Source: Campanula takesimana (lineage: Eukaryota > Streptophyta > Magnoliopsida > Asterales > Campanulaceae). Taken from it: 64,000 nt of DNA. Each line of letters starts with the position of its first letter. Within the stretch, counting starts at the first letter, position 1. The notes under the pieces were generated by a model that saw only the letters and a program-made list of their open reading frames with translations, did no database searches and was not told the origin of the DNA. Shown here one piece after another: positions 10,530 through 22,602 of this stretch. The position numbers and the translations under genes are program-made. The DNA is taken from assembly GCA_026119855.1 (NCBI GenBank), contig JAOWBW010000190.1:992001-1056000 (forward strand), given 5' to 3'.

Positions 10530-11991
10530 TGTTGGTAGTGGTGCCCTAGGCACGTTTAATAAACGTTGTAATTGTTATCATTTATTTCATATCAATAAAG
10601 AGATGTTTTGATTATTATTGTTGTTCATGTTTACTTATAATAATCTCCGTCCCTACTACTTGTTAAGCACTAGTATAAAGGCTAAATGATCATGGGATGA
10701 TCATGTTAGATTTATGGGTACTTGTTTGGAACAAGGTACTGGACATGACCCCCTGTATGAGATTTATGTCATGGTCTATGTCGAACATATATCTCATATT
10801 AGTTATGTCATTCGAATCCTTAGACATGGAGTTATTATAGTCTTCCACTTGATGAATATTATGTTTGACATATTCAAACGCTACCTTTAACCGGGTAGTT
10901 ATAAAGGGTATGATTGGCATAATCGGATTCATGTAGGGAAGAGTAATAAGCTAAATGGATTTGTCCCTCTTCGGAGAGATGTCAAGCTTGGGCCTCTCGT
11001 AGGAATGATGTTGATGAAATATTCGGCCGGACTCAGATGAATTGATTAGATCAATGTCATTTGTATTATCAACATATTCGGAATCGAGAAAGTATTGAAC
11101 AAAACAAGTTGACTTGTTGACCATGACTTGTGTTCAATGACATCGTGGACAAAAGGATTGTGACATATTCTAAAGGAATGCGAACTTGTATCTAGTTATA
11201 CTATTTGGGTAGGTATGACGGTTTGCTAGAACCTAATCATATCTTATGGTTTCATGTTTGAACCCATTGCCAACTTAGTATAATCCTAGAGGGTCACACA
11301 CAATAGAACGAATCCTAAATAAGGACTATATTAGAAATTTTGGAAAATTGGATTTTCTGGGCTGCTTGGGCGACCGCCCAAAAGGGCTGGGCGACCGCAC
11401 ATGGTTTTGGGCGGCCGCACGCCTCAGTTTGGGGGGCCGCACAGTACTGTCGGGGCAGATTCCTAATTTTATTAGGAAACGAATTTTGGACGAATTTTGA
11501 CACAAGTTTCCTATTTGGAATAGGTCCTACTTGTGTATAAAAGACCAAATTCGGCCAGCACTCTTCCCCAATGTTTGTGTGAGTCTCCAAAGAGTTTGAG
11601 AGAGGTTTTATTTTGTTCTAAGACATCTTAGATTGAAGAACAAAATAATACACAAATAAAATTCCATATAGTCATATTAAATTGTGAAAGTGTGTTTCAT
11701 AATTTTGGTCTAGCAACCAAGATCAAGTGTTCTTGATATTCGTTCGTGGTGTGGATACCGCTAGAGGGTGAAGCTCATCATCTTCAAAGTTCGTGTTCTT
11801 ACTTTCATTGTGATCAAGCTTCAAATCTCCACCAAAGAACAAAGCTAAAATTCAAAGTCATCAAAGGTTAGTTTTCCTCTATTCATATTGTTGTATTTGA
11901 TTTAATCATATGAACGGATCTATGGGCTTTTGGGTTTCATATAAATTTTAAATGCTATATTCCGCTGCGCATGTTACATCGAAACCCAACA
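10530..11991 (+). repeat. Copia-A 3' LTR
   Basis: 1462 bp, nearly identical to the 5' LTR, with one additional 21-bp GGGCGACCGC-containing unit near 11370. It is followed by the TATAT duplication. Confidence 0.93.
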
Positions 11992-11996
11992 TATAT

Positions 11997-12232
11997 AAGA
12001 AATGTTCCGCCCCCATACTCAATGTAACTTAGATTTAACATATTATAGTGCAAGATCCTGGCTTGCTAGTGCCCCCAGACGTAGTCAAACATATTGACGA
12101 ACTGGGTAAACAATTTCTAATGTTCGTTTTGTTCTTTTGCTTTAGGTTTCTTATTTCTTGTACTTGTTTGTGGTGCTGGGTTTTCTTGCGATTTTCTTGG
12201 GTGTTGGGTTGGGAAGGGTCAATTCCACAACA
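11997..12232 (+). repeat. Copia-B LTR1, R/U5 part
   Basis: Continuation of LTR1 after Copia-A, matching LTR2 and LTR3 from AAGCAATGTTCCGCC onward and ending CCACAACA. It is followed after two bases by the primer-binding site. Confidence 0.9.
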
Positions 12233-12234
12233 AC

Positions 12235-12247
12235 TGGTATCAAGAGC
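12235..12247 (+). promoter_or_regulatory. Copia-B primer-binding site
   Basis: TGGTATCAAGAGC lies two bases after LTR1. It resembles the TGGTATCAGAGC complement of the plant initiator Met tRNA 3' end used by many copia elements, with one extra A. Confidence 0.75.
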
Positions 12248-12287
12248 TTTGGTTGGACGATCAAAGGGGTTTATCAAGCAATCAAGA

Positions 12288-14003
12288 ATGGGCAAGGATA
12301 AACAAGCGGTTGAGAAATTTGATGGTTCTGACTATGGGTTTTGGAGGATGCAAATAGAGGATCTCTTGTATAATAAGGATCTCTATAAGCCTCTAACAGG
12401 AGTCAACCCGGAAAAAGAAAAGCAGGAAGACTGGGATCTCATTGATCGGAAAGCCTTAGGGGTGGTTCGATCTACTTTGTCGAAGTGGATCGCGAAGACT
12501 ACCAGGAAGGCGAAAACCACAAAGGAGCTATTGGATTACCTTACTGAGAGATTTGAAACTCCATCTGCTGCAAATAAGGTTGATTTGATACGCAAGATGG
12601 GTAGTCTCAAGATGCAAGAGGGAGGATCCATAGCTAAACACATCGATGAGTTTATGGATATTATAGACTCATTGACTGCGTTGGAGATTACTTTCGGTGA
12701 CGAGGTTCATGCGTGTTTATTGCTAGCGTCCTTTCCAAGGAGTTGGAGCGGAACGGTGACAGCGTTAAATGCTTCAGCGGGTAAGAACAAATTGAAGTAT
12801 GATGATGTTAAGGACTTTCTCTTGGGCGAGGAAAATCGCATAAAGAAGTTGGGGACACCGTCTACTTTGGAATCGGTCTTGGCTACAACTAGTAGGAGAA
12901 GACCGGGTTCTAGCAATAAAGGGAGAACAGGGTCAAGGGAAAGTGTAATCGGGGGTGGGGATCAGTATGAGGAGAACAAAGAAAGACCAAGGGTTGCAAG
13001 AGGATCGGTAGAGTGCTATCATTGTAAGGAGTTAGGGCACTACAAGAGGGATTGTCCCATGCGAGGGGATAAATCGGCGAATATGATAATCGAAGGTGAC
13101 GATGTACTGATTCTGAGTGTTAGTAGTGCGCTAGAATCATGGGTGCTGGATTCGGGGGCATCATTCCACTCATGCGGGCATGCAGGGACGATGGAAAATT
13201 ACACTTCCGGTGATTTCGGAAAGGTCTATCTGGCGGATGGCGAGCCTTTGGAAATCAAGGGGAAGGGGGATGTCAGAATAGGAGCATCGGACGGGAACGT
13301 CTTTCATCTATACGGGGTCAGACACATTCCGGGTTTGAAAAAGAACTTGATATCAGTTGGGCAGCCGGGGGAAGAAGGTTACACGGTAACTTTTAGCTGC
13401 AGGAACTGGGTTATTACCAAGGAGGATTGTGAGATCGCTCGGGGTAATAGGTAAGGAAGATTGTATTTGACAAACACCAAGGATAGTATCGTGGTGGCGT
13501 CAGCCAAGGGTGATACGGATTTATGGCACTGTCGATTGGGTCACATGGGTGAGAAGGGGGTATCCCCGGCAACTTCTCGGGGTGGTGTGTCATATTACAT
13601 GACCTTCATTGATGATTCGACAAGGAAGGTCTGGGATTACTTCTTAAAAGGGAAAGATGAATCTTTCAGGATGTATAAGAAGTGAAAGGCCTTGGTGGAG
13701 AATCGGATTGGACTCAAGGCTAAATGCTTGAGGTCTATTAATGGTGGGGAGTATGAGCTCAAGGAGTTTGAGGAATACGGTGATGCGAGTGATATTTGCA
13801 TGGATATTCTAGACTCGGGTGAGAGCAAGACGGTTCATGATGACCAAGGTCAAGGGGTCACTAAAGATGAACCACATACTCTAGGACCGGATATTCCGCT
13901 GCGCAGATCTAACAAAGTGTGTAGATCGGAGGCAAAGGCTCCAGGTTTGTCAAGCAAGGATAAGTTGAAGCTGGGTATAGTTTCAACGGGGCTTGGAGAA
14001 TAG
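12288..14003 (+). pseudogene. Copia-B internal copy 1: internally deleted gag-pol
   Basis: It opens with MGKDKQAVEKFDGSDYGFW at the ATG at 12288, a Tork/Tnt1-type gag, followed by the CCHC knuckle CYHCKELGHYKRDC and protease VLDSGASFHSC. A stop at 13452 breaks the frame. The copy then jumps from the GAG-pre-integrase (LWHCRLGHMGEKG) into the integrase core (YYMTFIDDSTRKVW), has a stop near 13682, loses everything from mid-integrase to the late pol linker (TVHDDQGQGVTKDE), and ends in the last RNase H residues (STGLGE). Compared with internal copy 2 it lacks most of integrase, all of RT and nearly all of RNase H. It is non-functional. Confidence 0.88.
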
Positions 14004-14110
14004 GTGAGGAGGATGGCACTACCATGATCGAGGAGAGCACTAGGACGACACCAAGGATGAGTTGAAGATGGATACGGGGCTTATATGCGGTTGATCTCTA
14101 GGTGGGAGAT

Positions 14111-14625
14111 TGTTGGAATAGAGACCAACTAGGATCTAGCGATCGGATCAAAGAAAGGAAATTCGTCGGAGGAAACTGATGCTCCGGGCGGCCGCCCAGG
14201 GTCATGGTGGGCGACCGCTCACTTAATCAGTTGGCTCACAAGCCGGAAGTACAGTTTTGGGCGACCGCCCATAGGCAAAGTGGGCGACCGCCCAGGTGTC
14301 GGGACAGGTCGAGGCTGAATCGGTTTTTGGGCCAGATTTCGGGTTTATTTGTCCGTCTAGGGTTAGGTTTTATTCTAGGATGCCTATATAAGCAATGTTC
14401 CGCCTCCATACTCATTGTAACTCCATATTTACATATTATAGTGAAAGATCCTAGCTTGGTAGTGCCCCCATACGTAGTCAAACATATTGACGAACTGGGT
14501 AAACAATTTCTTGTGTTCGTTTTGTTCTTTTGCTTTGGGTTTCTTATTTCTTATGCTTGTTTTTGGTGCTGGGTTTTCTTGCGATTTGCTTGGGTGTTGG
14601 GTTGGGAATGGTCAATTCCACAACA
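14111..14625 (+). repeat. Copia-B LTR2 (different U3)
   Basis: A 515-bp LTR, TGTTGGAATAGAGACC to CAACA, preceded by the polypurine run GGTGGGAGA. From TTATTCTAGGATGC onward it matches LTR1 and LTR3. Its U3 differs and carries four GGGCGRCCGC words at 14186, 14209, 14259 and 14282, then TATATAAG at 14385. No PBS follows; the LTR runs directly into mid-gag sequence. Confidence 0.88.
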
Positions 14626-15417
14626 ACTAGCAAGGGAAAGCCGGGTACTAGCAACAAGGGTAGAACCGAATCAAAGGATAACGTAGGAGGTGGTGAGTAC
14701 AGGCCTAGGGAGAACAAGAATGTACCAAGGGTTGCCAAGGGATCGGTACAATGCTATCATTGTAAGGAGTTAGGACACTACAAGAAGGACTGTCCTATGC
14801 GAGGGAACAGAGCGGCGAATGTGGTAACTGAGGGTGAAGATGTACTGGTTCTAAGTGTTAGTAGTGCGCTAGAATCATGGGTGCTGGATTCGGGGGCATC
14901 ATTCCACACATGCGGGCATGCAAAGGAGATGGAAAATTATACTTCTGGTGATTTTGGTAAGGTCTATCTGGCGGATGGCTAGCCTTTGGAAATCAAGGGG
15001 AAGGGGGATGTCAGAATAGGAGCATCGGACGGGAAGGTCTTACATCTACACGGGGTCAGACACATTCCGGGTTTGAAAAAAAACCTGTTATCAGTTGGGC
15101 AGCTTGATGAAGAAAGTTACAAGGTAACTTTTGGCTGCAGGAACTGGGTTATTACCAAGGAGGATTCAGAGATCGCTCGGGGTAATAAAGAGGGGACATT
15201 GTATTTGGCGAATAACACCAAGGATAGTATCGCGGTGGCGTCAGCTAAGGGTGATACGGATTTGTGGCACTGTCGATTGGGCCACATGAGTGAGAAGGGG
15301 ATGAAAGTACTTTTCTCAAAGGGATTACTACCGGGTTTGAAGACAGTCAACGTGGGGATCTGCGAAGATTGTATGTTTGGCAAACAGGCGAGAAGCAACT
15401 TCTCGAGGATAGGTAGG
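14626..15417 (+). pseudogene. Copia-B internal copy 2, first part (gag 3' end to GAG-pre-integrase)
   Basis: Directly after LTR2 the sequence picks up gag at the position equal to 12885 in copy 1; the PBS and about 200 gag residues are missing. Seen in order: basic linker, CCHC knuckle CYHCKELGHYKKDC, protease VLDSGASFHTC, a TAG stop at 14980 where copy 1 has GAG, then LHGVRHIPGLKKNL and the GAG-pre-integrase (LWHCRLGHMSEKG, CEDCMFGKQ). The frame is cut at RIGR by Gypsy-C and continues at 39069. Confidence 0.88.
15413..15417. repeat. target site duplication of Gypsy-C, left (GTAGG)
   Basis: GTAGG abuts the TG of the 5' LTR; its partner follows the 3' LTR at 39064-39068. Removing the element rejoins the Copia-B integrase frame. 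Confidence 0.9.
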
Positions 15418-16546
15418 TGTTAGTACCCGACCTGAAAATGAGTTTATTAGGACTTTCCCAAAAATACAAGGACTTTATAGGAATTAGAAACCTTGCAAAG
15501 ACTTGTCCCGGATTCCCGAAATATCTCATTTATGACAAAATCTATCAAAATAGGTAGTAAATGGTTTCCTTAAAACCATGCAGAAACCCTAGCTTAAAAA
15601 TCAAGTGAGCCAGCAGAATTGGCCACGCGGCCAACTTTGCTACGCGTCGACCTTGGCCACGCGGCCACTCTTGTCGCCGGCTTCAATCATGGCCAGGCGG
15701 CCACCTTTGTCCCAGATGATCTCAGCCGTCAGATCTTCCCCTCGGTTTATTATATAAACCAAGCCCATGCTATTGGTTTAGGGTCCGATTTTGAGAGCTC
15801 TAAGTCCGAATTTTAGAGTTCTTAAACACAATTTTGCTTCCTAATTAAGCATTCAAACACTCTAGAAGATCCAAGGTTTATTTCTTGTCAACATAGGTAA
15901 GTTTTCTAACTTTTTCTTCATGTTCTTGCATCATTTTTAATGTAGATCTTTTATATTCGTGTTCTTGCATGTTTATTCATAGTTTTCTTCATATGCTTTG
16001 CATGTTCATTCATATGTTCATCATGTTCTTAGATTAAAACCTTATTTATGCTATATTTAGGGTTGTGATCTTCATAAGTACATGTTATTTCATAGCCGAT
16101 GATGATCTAGGGTTCATCAACCCGAGGATGATCTAGGAACTACTTCTAAACCCTAATCTTTAGGTAATTCCCCCCTCATTATGCATGATCCCGATTCTTC
16201 TGCCTATTCTAATTCTCTGCGAACTACGCTGACCTGAGCTTCTCACATTGAGAGGAACGTAGGCAATCTTCGGATCCGGTCTAAATCACTAACACACTAC
16301 TAACACATTCATCATGATAGAAAGACCGATCAATTCGGGCAATAGGAGTGATAACGTTCAATATTCTTCTCTTGTTGTAATTTGACCCCCGAACCCACTA
16401 AAAATGCTTTTTTCAATGTTTTGGCTTTAATTAAAACGGCGTGGCGACTCTCATAATTTTAATGTCGTTAAGAATATTTCCTTTGTAAATAATATTAATC
16501 ACAAGATACTTCCCATGCGTCGCTTCATCGAAAAGGGGTATTCACA
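15418..16546 (+). repeat. Gypsy-C 5' LTR
   Basis: 1129 bp, TGTTAGTACCCGACC to TATTCACA. It includes GGCCACGCGGCC words at 15621 and 15655 and GGCCAGGCGGCC at 15691, TATATAAA at 15751, and a CTACG...CGTAG hairpin at 16224-16262. Confidence 0.92.
15621..15758 (+). promoter_or_regulatory. Gypsy-C LTR promoter region: GGCCACGCGGCC cassette plus TATA box
   Basis: Two GGCCACGCGGCC words (15621, 15655), a variant (15691) and an intervening ACGCGTCGACC are followed by TATATAAA at 15751-15758. The promoter function is inferred from position. Confidence 0.55.
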
Positions 16547-16547
16547 G

Positions 16548-16564
16548 TGGCGACTCTGCTGGGG
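16548..16564 (+). promoter_or_regulatory. Gypsy-C primer-binding site
   Basis: TGGCGACTCTGCTGGGG lies one base after the LTR. This PBS word is typical of Tat/Ogre-type gypsy elements; which tRNA it matches was not checked. Confidence 0.7.
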
Positions 16565-16616
16565 ACTGCTTTGAAATTTTTTCAAACTTAGTGGGTCTAA
16601 CTTTCGTCACATCATG

Positions 16617-16815
16617 ATGCTTGCCATGTTTACACATGCACACACCTGCCATGTTTACACATGCACACACCTGCCATGTTTACACATGCACACACCTGCC
16701 ACACACTTGCTATGTTTACACATGCGCACACTTGCCATGTTTTCACGTGCCCACTTGCCATGTTTTCACGTGCCCCCCTACAGTTAAGCCATGTTTACAC
16801 ATGCACCCACGCACT
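16617..16815 (+). repeat. tandem repeats in Gypsy-C leader
   Basis: About six imperfect copies of a 17-27 bp unit around TGCCATGTTTACACATGCAC. Long Met-started ORFs here only reflect the repeat and are not genes. A short CT microsatellite follows near 16920. Confidence 0.8.
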
Positions 16816-17304
16816 CCGCCATGTTAATACTTGTACCTTGTACCTTGTACCATGTACCCTTGTTATCTTCGCTTTAGTATTAGGGTCAAACAAAACTCTG
16901 CTATGCTCCCTTGTACATTATTCTCTCTCTCTCTCTCTCTCATGCATTGCATTGCATCATCCTAACATTAAAAACTTCTCTCTTTTCTCCTTAAAAAAGA
17001 ATTAGTTCTTGCCACACACTACCACTAGTCCGTGTCAGCACTGCACATGTCCCCATTACCCGGAGTATTCGATGTGCAGGAATTTGTGCGCTACTTTCGC
17101 ACTCTTTTCGAGTCACTCGTCTATTCCACTCACCGTATACGGTGGGAACCTTTTACCTAACCCGTGTCAACCCACACTAGTATAGGTAACACACCTAGGT
17201 TTTGACCGGTTGGTTTGGCTAACTTTTTCTTAATAGTCAATTAACGTGCTGTCTATGTCGAGTCATCCCCAAGTCAATGATGAATCGAGATCTTTGAGAG
17301 AAAG

Positions 17305-19373
17305 TGTCGCGACCCCGAACCCCGCGGGCCCGAGACCGCGAGCTGGACGTCGACTTAAAACCAAAACTATGAAATACCGAAGTTAAAAAATTCCATTTGA
17401 TACCAAAAGGTGATGATCCAAAATTTTACAAATCCAAGTTTGATAATAACCAAATACAACTATCATAAACTTCCACAAGTTTATGCTTAACAAAATATAA
17501 ATGTACAATTCTTGATGACATCATTGTTTGGTACAACTATCCCAAAAGGTTACACATTTATATAATGTAAACCAACCTATAACAACTTTCCCCAAAAGAA
17601 TGTATCCACACTCGACGTCCTCTTTCTCGTGATCAGCGAGACTAATCCTTAGCACCTGGGGGGGGTTAAGGAAAAACAAAGATAAAAAGAAAGGGGGTGA
17701 GATAAATCTCAATAAGTTACTAATGCAACTACATGACATGCTATGATGTAAGAAGCAATAAGCAAGAATAAATATCACATAACACATAGCATTTATCACA
17801 TAACAGATAGCAGCGGAAATAAACACATAACAAAGGATATAGCCAAGGTTTTCCAAACCGAAGAACCAAATAAAGGTCGCTGCGCAGCTTCAATAATCAA
17901 CAAATCATCATCTTCATAATAGCATGAAAGCTGAAGAGAAATCCCCGGTACCGGAACCAATAACCAAATGAAGTGTCACAAGGGACGGGAGACATGCCAC
18001 AAAGTCATGCTCCAAGTAAAGCTAAAATGCACACAAAGGAGCTAGCTCTTCTCACATCCAAGGCCAATCTGGAAGAGGGTAATAATGGGGCAAAACAATG
18101 GTCAACATCACAATGGACTTGGCCGTGCCATCATAATGTTTCGCATCGCCCAAACACACACAAAATACCAGCTGGACTTTCACGTAAAGGCTAAGTAATA
18201 AAATGCTAGCACGATAAACAACCATTGATTCCAAAATAGGGAATCATACCAAGAAGTCACCAAGAAAGTGAAATGTACCCACAACGCACAATAAAGTGTT
18301 CCAATAATCTCAATTAACACTTAATTAATTTCAAACACAAACTTGATCACAAAGGACCCAATTCTATCACTAGAGTGTACTACAATGATCACTAAGGTCA
18401 ACTAGAAGGACACCCAAGACTTAGACCAAAACGCATTCTTCAATCACACAAATTAACAAATGTAAACTTTCAGAGGTCTGTGCGGCCGCCCACCAGGGAC
18501 TGTGCGGTCGCCCAAACAAGCCCTCAAACAAGAACAAAAGCTTTCAGATAGATGTGCGGTCGCCCAGACATTTTTGGGCGGTCGCCCAATCTTCTGAACT
18601 GCTGGAATTCAGGAAGGAAGAAATGGGTTCTTCATTTTCTTACCCAATTCACCCACAACTCAAAATCAACACAACCAACAAGTTCCAAAATGTACCAAAA
18701 CGATTTATAACTAGGATGGGGATCCAAATAACACCATTTGTCAACCAAAACCAAGAATCAAACCCAACATTCACAAAATCACCATTTTAGCCAAAAACTC
18801 AAATAAATTCCAAATCAATTCCAAACTCAACCAAACTTCAAATATAACAATTAAAGCATTGTAGAAACATGTTATGAGCATTTTAGCATAAAAATGGGGG
18901 TAAAGCAACTTACTTGAAAATTCTCAAATATGACGGAATTCGAATATTTTTGATTCTACGCCATCCTATCGACGATCTAAACACATTTCAAGTTTTAAGA
19001 AATGAGAGATTATGAGAGGAAGAGGAAGATAATGAAGAGAGAAGGAAAGAGAAAGAAACTTACCCACAATGGAGAGAGAGAGGGAGTTTGCTGGGAGAGG
19101 GGGATGGAGAGAGTGAGGGAGAGGGTGAGGGAGAAGAGAAGGAGTAGGGAAATTATTTAAAAAAAAATTACATTTAGGCCCCTCCCTTCTACTAACACAA
19201 TACTACACTAACCCAAATGACCCAAATAAAATGCTAGGCATAAATTAATATAACGCATAAAACGCACACATAAATATTTAAATAAATAATAATTTAAATA
19301 AATAAATAAGCAAATAAATAAATAATAATTATTTATTACTAATAAAATAGAGCCTAGATTTCGGGTCGTGACA
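17305..19373 (-). repeat. Gypsy-D 3' LTR
   Basis: 2069 bp; on the plus strand it reads TGTCGCGACCCCG to GGGTCGTGACA. It carries four words of the GGGCGRCCGC family in minus orientation (18482, 18504, 18556, 18578). ORFs in it, such as 18554-18790, recur in the other LTR and are not genes. Confidence 0.93.
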
Positions 19374-19407
19374 TTCACTTCCCCTTAAAGAAAATTCGAC
19401 CCGAATT

Positions 19408-22400
19408 TTAACGAGACTTACCCGAATTAAAAAGCCACGGGTATCTACTCTCGATCTCATTTCGGAGCTCCCACGTCGACTCCTCGATATTATGATTCCT
19501 CCAAAGAACTCTAACCAACGAAATGCTTTTGTTCCTCAACTCTTGAACTTTAGAATCAAGGATCCGGACCGGTCGTTCCTCATAAGTCATATCGGGCTCT
19601 ATATCCTCCGGTACACTCGGTAACACGTGAGATGGATCATGAACATACTTCCGAAGCATAGAAACGTGGAACACGTTGTGCAACCGGTCCAAAGATGGCG
19701 GTAACGCAAGACGATACGCAAGAAGTCCAACCTTTCCCAAAATCTCGAACGGACCAATAAACCTCGGAGCCAATTTGCCTTTCTTCCCAAACCTAAGAAT
19801 ACCCACCTTCGGAGATACTTTCAAGAACACCAAATCACCTGTCTGAAAACTAAGATCTCGCCTTCGGTTATCTGCGTAGCTCTTATGTCGACTCTGGGCT
19901 GTTTTCAATCGATCCCGGATAACTCTAACCTTTTCAACTGAATCCTGAAGCAAATCAATACCCACAATCTTCGCTTCACCAACCTCATCCCAACAAATAG
20001 GCGATCTACATTTCCTCCCATACAAGGCCTCAAACGGTGCCATCTCGATACTAACCTGATAACTGTTGTTGTAGGAGAACTCCACTAACGGTAAATGTGA
20101 ATCCCAAGAATCGGAGAAGTCTATCGAACAAGCTCGCAACATATCCTCCAAAATCTGAATAGTCCTCTCGGATTGACCGTCTGTCTGAGGATGAAAAGCT
20201 GTACTGAATTGCAAATCTGTACCCAAAGTTTCCTGAAACGCCTTCTAGAATCTAGAAGTAAACCTCGGGTCTCGATCTGACACAATACTAACCGGAACCC
20301 CATGCAATCTAACGATCTCATCAATGTAAAGGGTTGCAAGCTTCTCCATCGAATATCTGATATCAATAGGCAAGAAATGGGCACTCTTGGTCAATCTATC
20401 CACTATTACCCAAACACTGTCATACTTCCTACGGGTACGAGGTAGTCCCGTAACGAAATCCATAGTCACATGCTCCCATTTCCACTCGGGAATCTCTAAC
20501 GGTTGAAGTAGTCTCGCGGGTCTCTGATGCTCGGCTTTGACCTGCTGACAAGTTAAACACTTCGAAACGTACTCGGCTATTTCCCTCTTCATATTAATCC
20601 ACCAAAATTGTTGCTTCAAATCCTGATACATCTTCGTACTGCCCGGATGAATAGTATACCTCGATTTGTGACCCTCATCTAAAACTTGCCTCTTTATCCC
20701 ACCAACATCGGGTACACACAAACGACCATGGAAAGTCAAAACTCCACTCGAACTCAAAGAAAAATCCTCGAAATTCTTTTCCTTCAATTTACCCATTACC
20801 TTCACTAACTCGGGATCTTCTTTCTGAGCTTCCTTAATTCTTTGATTTAGGGTCGGAGACACCCTAATATTCGCAAAAATATCCCCATGTCTCGATTCAC
20901 GAGGAGACCAATCTCGGATATCCTCAAGCATTTTCCACTCACGGACCATCATCGAAGCTACATAAGATTTCCTGCTAATCGTACCGGCTACCACATTCGC
21001 CTTTCCCGGATGATAAGAAATCGTACAATCATAATCCTTCAACAATTCCATCCATCGGCGCTGTCGGTTGTTCAACTCTTTCTGGGAGAAAAGGTATTTC
21101 AAACTCTTGTGATCCGTAAAAATTTCAAACTTCGCTCCATAAAGGTAATGCTTCCACTTGTGCAACGCAAAGACTATCGCCGCCAACTCCATATCATGAG
21201 TCGGATAATTCTGTTCACTCGGGGTCAACTTCCTCGAAGCATAAGCAATCACTTTTCTGTTCTGCATCAACACACAACCCAAACCCTCTTTCGAAGCATC
21301 ACTGTAAATCACTAGGCCATCGCTCCCATTAGGCAAAGTCAAGATCGGTGCGGTAGTCAACCTCTTCTTCAATTCCTCGAAACTCTTGTCACATTTCTCG
21401 GTCCACACAAACGGGACATTCTTCCGGGTCAACTGAGTCATCGGAGTAGCAATCCTCGAAAACCCCTCAATAAATCTTCGGTAATAACCGGCTAAACCCA
21501 GAAAACTTCTGATCTCGGTCACTGACTCGGGTCTCTTCCAATCCACTATAGCTTCAATCTTCGACGGGTCCACAGAAATCCCGTCTTTAGAAATCACATG
21601 ACCCAGAAATGACACCTTCTCGAGCCAAAATTCGCATTTACTGAACTTCGCAAATAATTTCTCCCGCGCAAGAACGGATAAAACTGTCCTCAAGTGCTGC
21701 TCGTGCTCCTCTCGAGATTTAGAGTAGACGAGTATGTCATCAATAAAGACCACCACGAACGAGTCAAGATAAGGATGGAAAACTCGGTTCATCAAATCCA
21801 TAAACACTGCAGGCGCGTTAGTCAACCCAAACGGCATAACCAAGAACTCATAATGACCATAACGAGTGCGAAAAGCAGTCTTCGGAATATCCTCCGATCG
21901 AACCTTCAACTGATGGTACCCACTCCTCAAATCAAGTTTAGAGAAAACCACGGACCCTTGAAGCTGATCAAATAAATCGTCAATGTGCGGTAGAGGATAC
22001 TTGTTCTTCACCATAACCTGATTCAACTTCCGGTAATCTATACACAATCTCAATGAACCATCTTTCTTCCACACGAACAAAACCGGTGCTCCCCACGGGG
22101 AAACACTAGGGCGGATAAACCCTCGATCAAGCAACTCTTGTAACTGAACCTTTAATTCCTTCAACTCTACGGGAGCCAACCTATATGGTGCTTTCGAAAT
22201 CGGAGCCGTACCCGGCAAAAGATCTATACAAAATTCTATCTCACGATCGGGAGGCATATCATACTCGGTAGAGAAAACATCGGGAAATTCCCGAACTACC
22301 CGAACACTAACCAAACTAGGGGATTCCTTCCTAGTATCAAGAACACTAGCCAAATACCCCTCACAACCACTATGCAATAATTTTCTCGCTTTCACATAAG

Positions 22401-22602
22401 AAATTAAATGAACTTTTCTACTCAAAAGGCTAGCCTCAAAAACAAATTTAGGCACATCGGGAATAGAAAAAGTAACAGTTTTCTTACGGCAATCAACGGA
22501 AGCATGAAACTTGCTCAACCAATCCATACCCAAAATGACATCAAAGTCTTGGATAGGAAGAACTACCAAATCCGCACAAAGGACACGACCACAAATAACC
22601 AC
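19408..22602 (-). pseudogene. Gypsy-D pol: RT, RNase H, integrase, chromodomain-like end (one nonsense codon)
   Basis: The frame continues the protease (FDVILGMDWL). RT shows YRKLNQVMVKNKYPLP and catalytic FIDD. RNase H shows YSDASKEGLGCVL and TDHKSLKYL. Integrase has the HHCC zinc region (H...H...CLTCQQ) and D,D,E positions (TMDFVTGLP, VSDRDPRF, HPQTDGQSERT). TAG at 20245-20247 replaces the expected TGG in SRFWKAF, inside the integrase core. After it come a GPF-like motif and a C-terminal VLWRNHNIEESTWE segment typical of Tekay-type chromodomains, which direct integration to heterochromatin. The total length is normal; only point damage is seen. Confidence 0.92.

Larger units (their letters stand above)
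3533..11991 (+). mobile_element. Copia-A: near-complete Ty1/copia retrotransposon
   Basis: An 8.46-kb element with LTRs 3533-4973 and 10530-11991, TSD TATAT at 3528-3532 and 11992-11996, initiator-Met PBS, one long gag-pol frame with two nonsense codons, and a polypurine tract just before the 3' LTR. The target is the TATA box of Copia-B LTR1; LTR2 and LTR3 show the empty site. The two LTRs are very similar and differ mainly by a 21-bp unit in the GC-rich cassette, which suggests a fairly recent insertion. Confidence 0.93.

Noticed and set aside
16621..17005. His/Thr/Cys-rich ORFs
   Set aside because: They arise from the tandem repeat in the Gypsy-C leader.
18554..18790. 78-codon ORF repeated at 25266-25502
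   Set aside because: It lies in both LTRs of Gypsy-D, opposite to the element; no coding signature.
20887..21315. plus-strand ORF of 142 codons
   Set aside because: Antisense shadow of the Gypsy-D RT/RNase H region.
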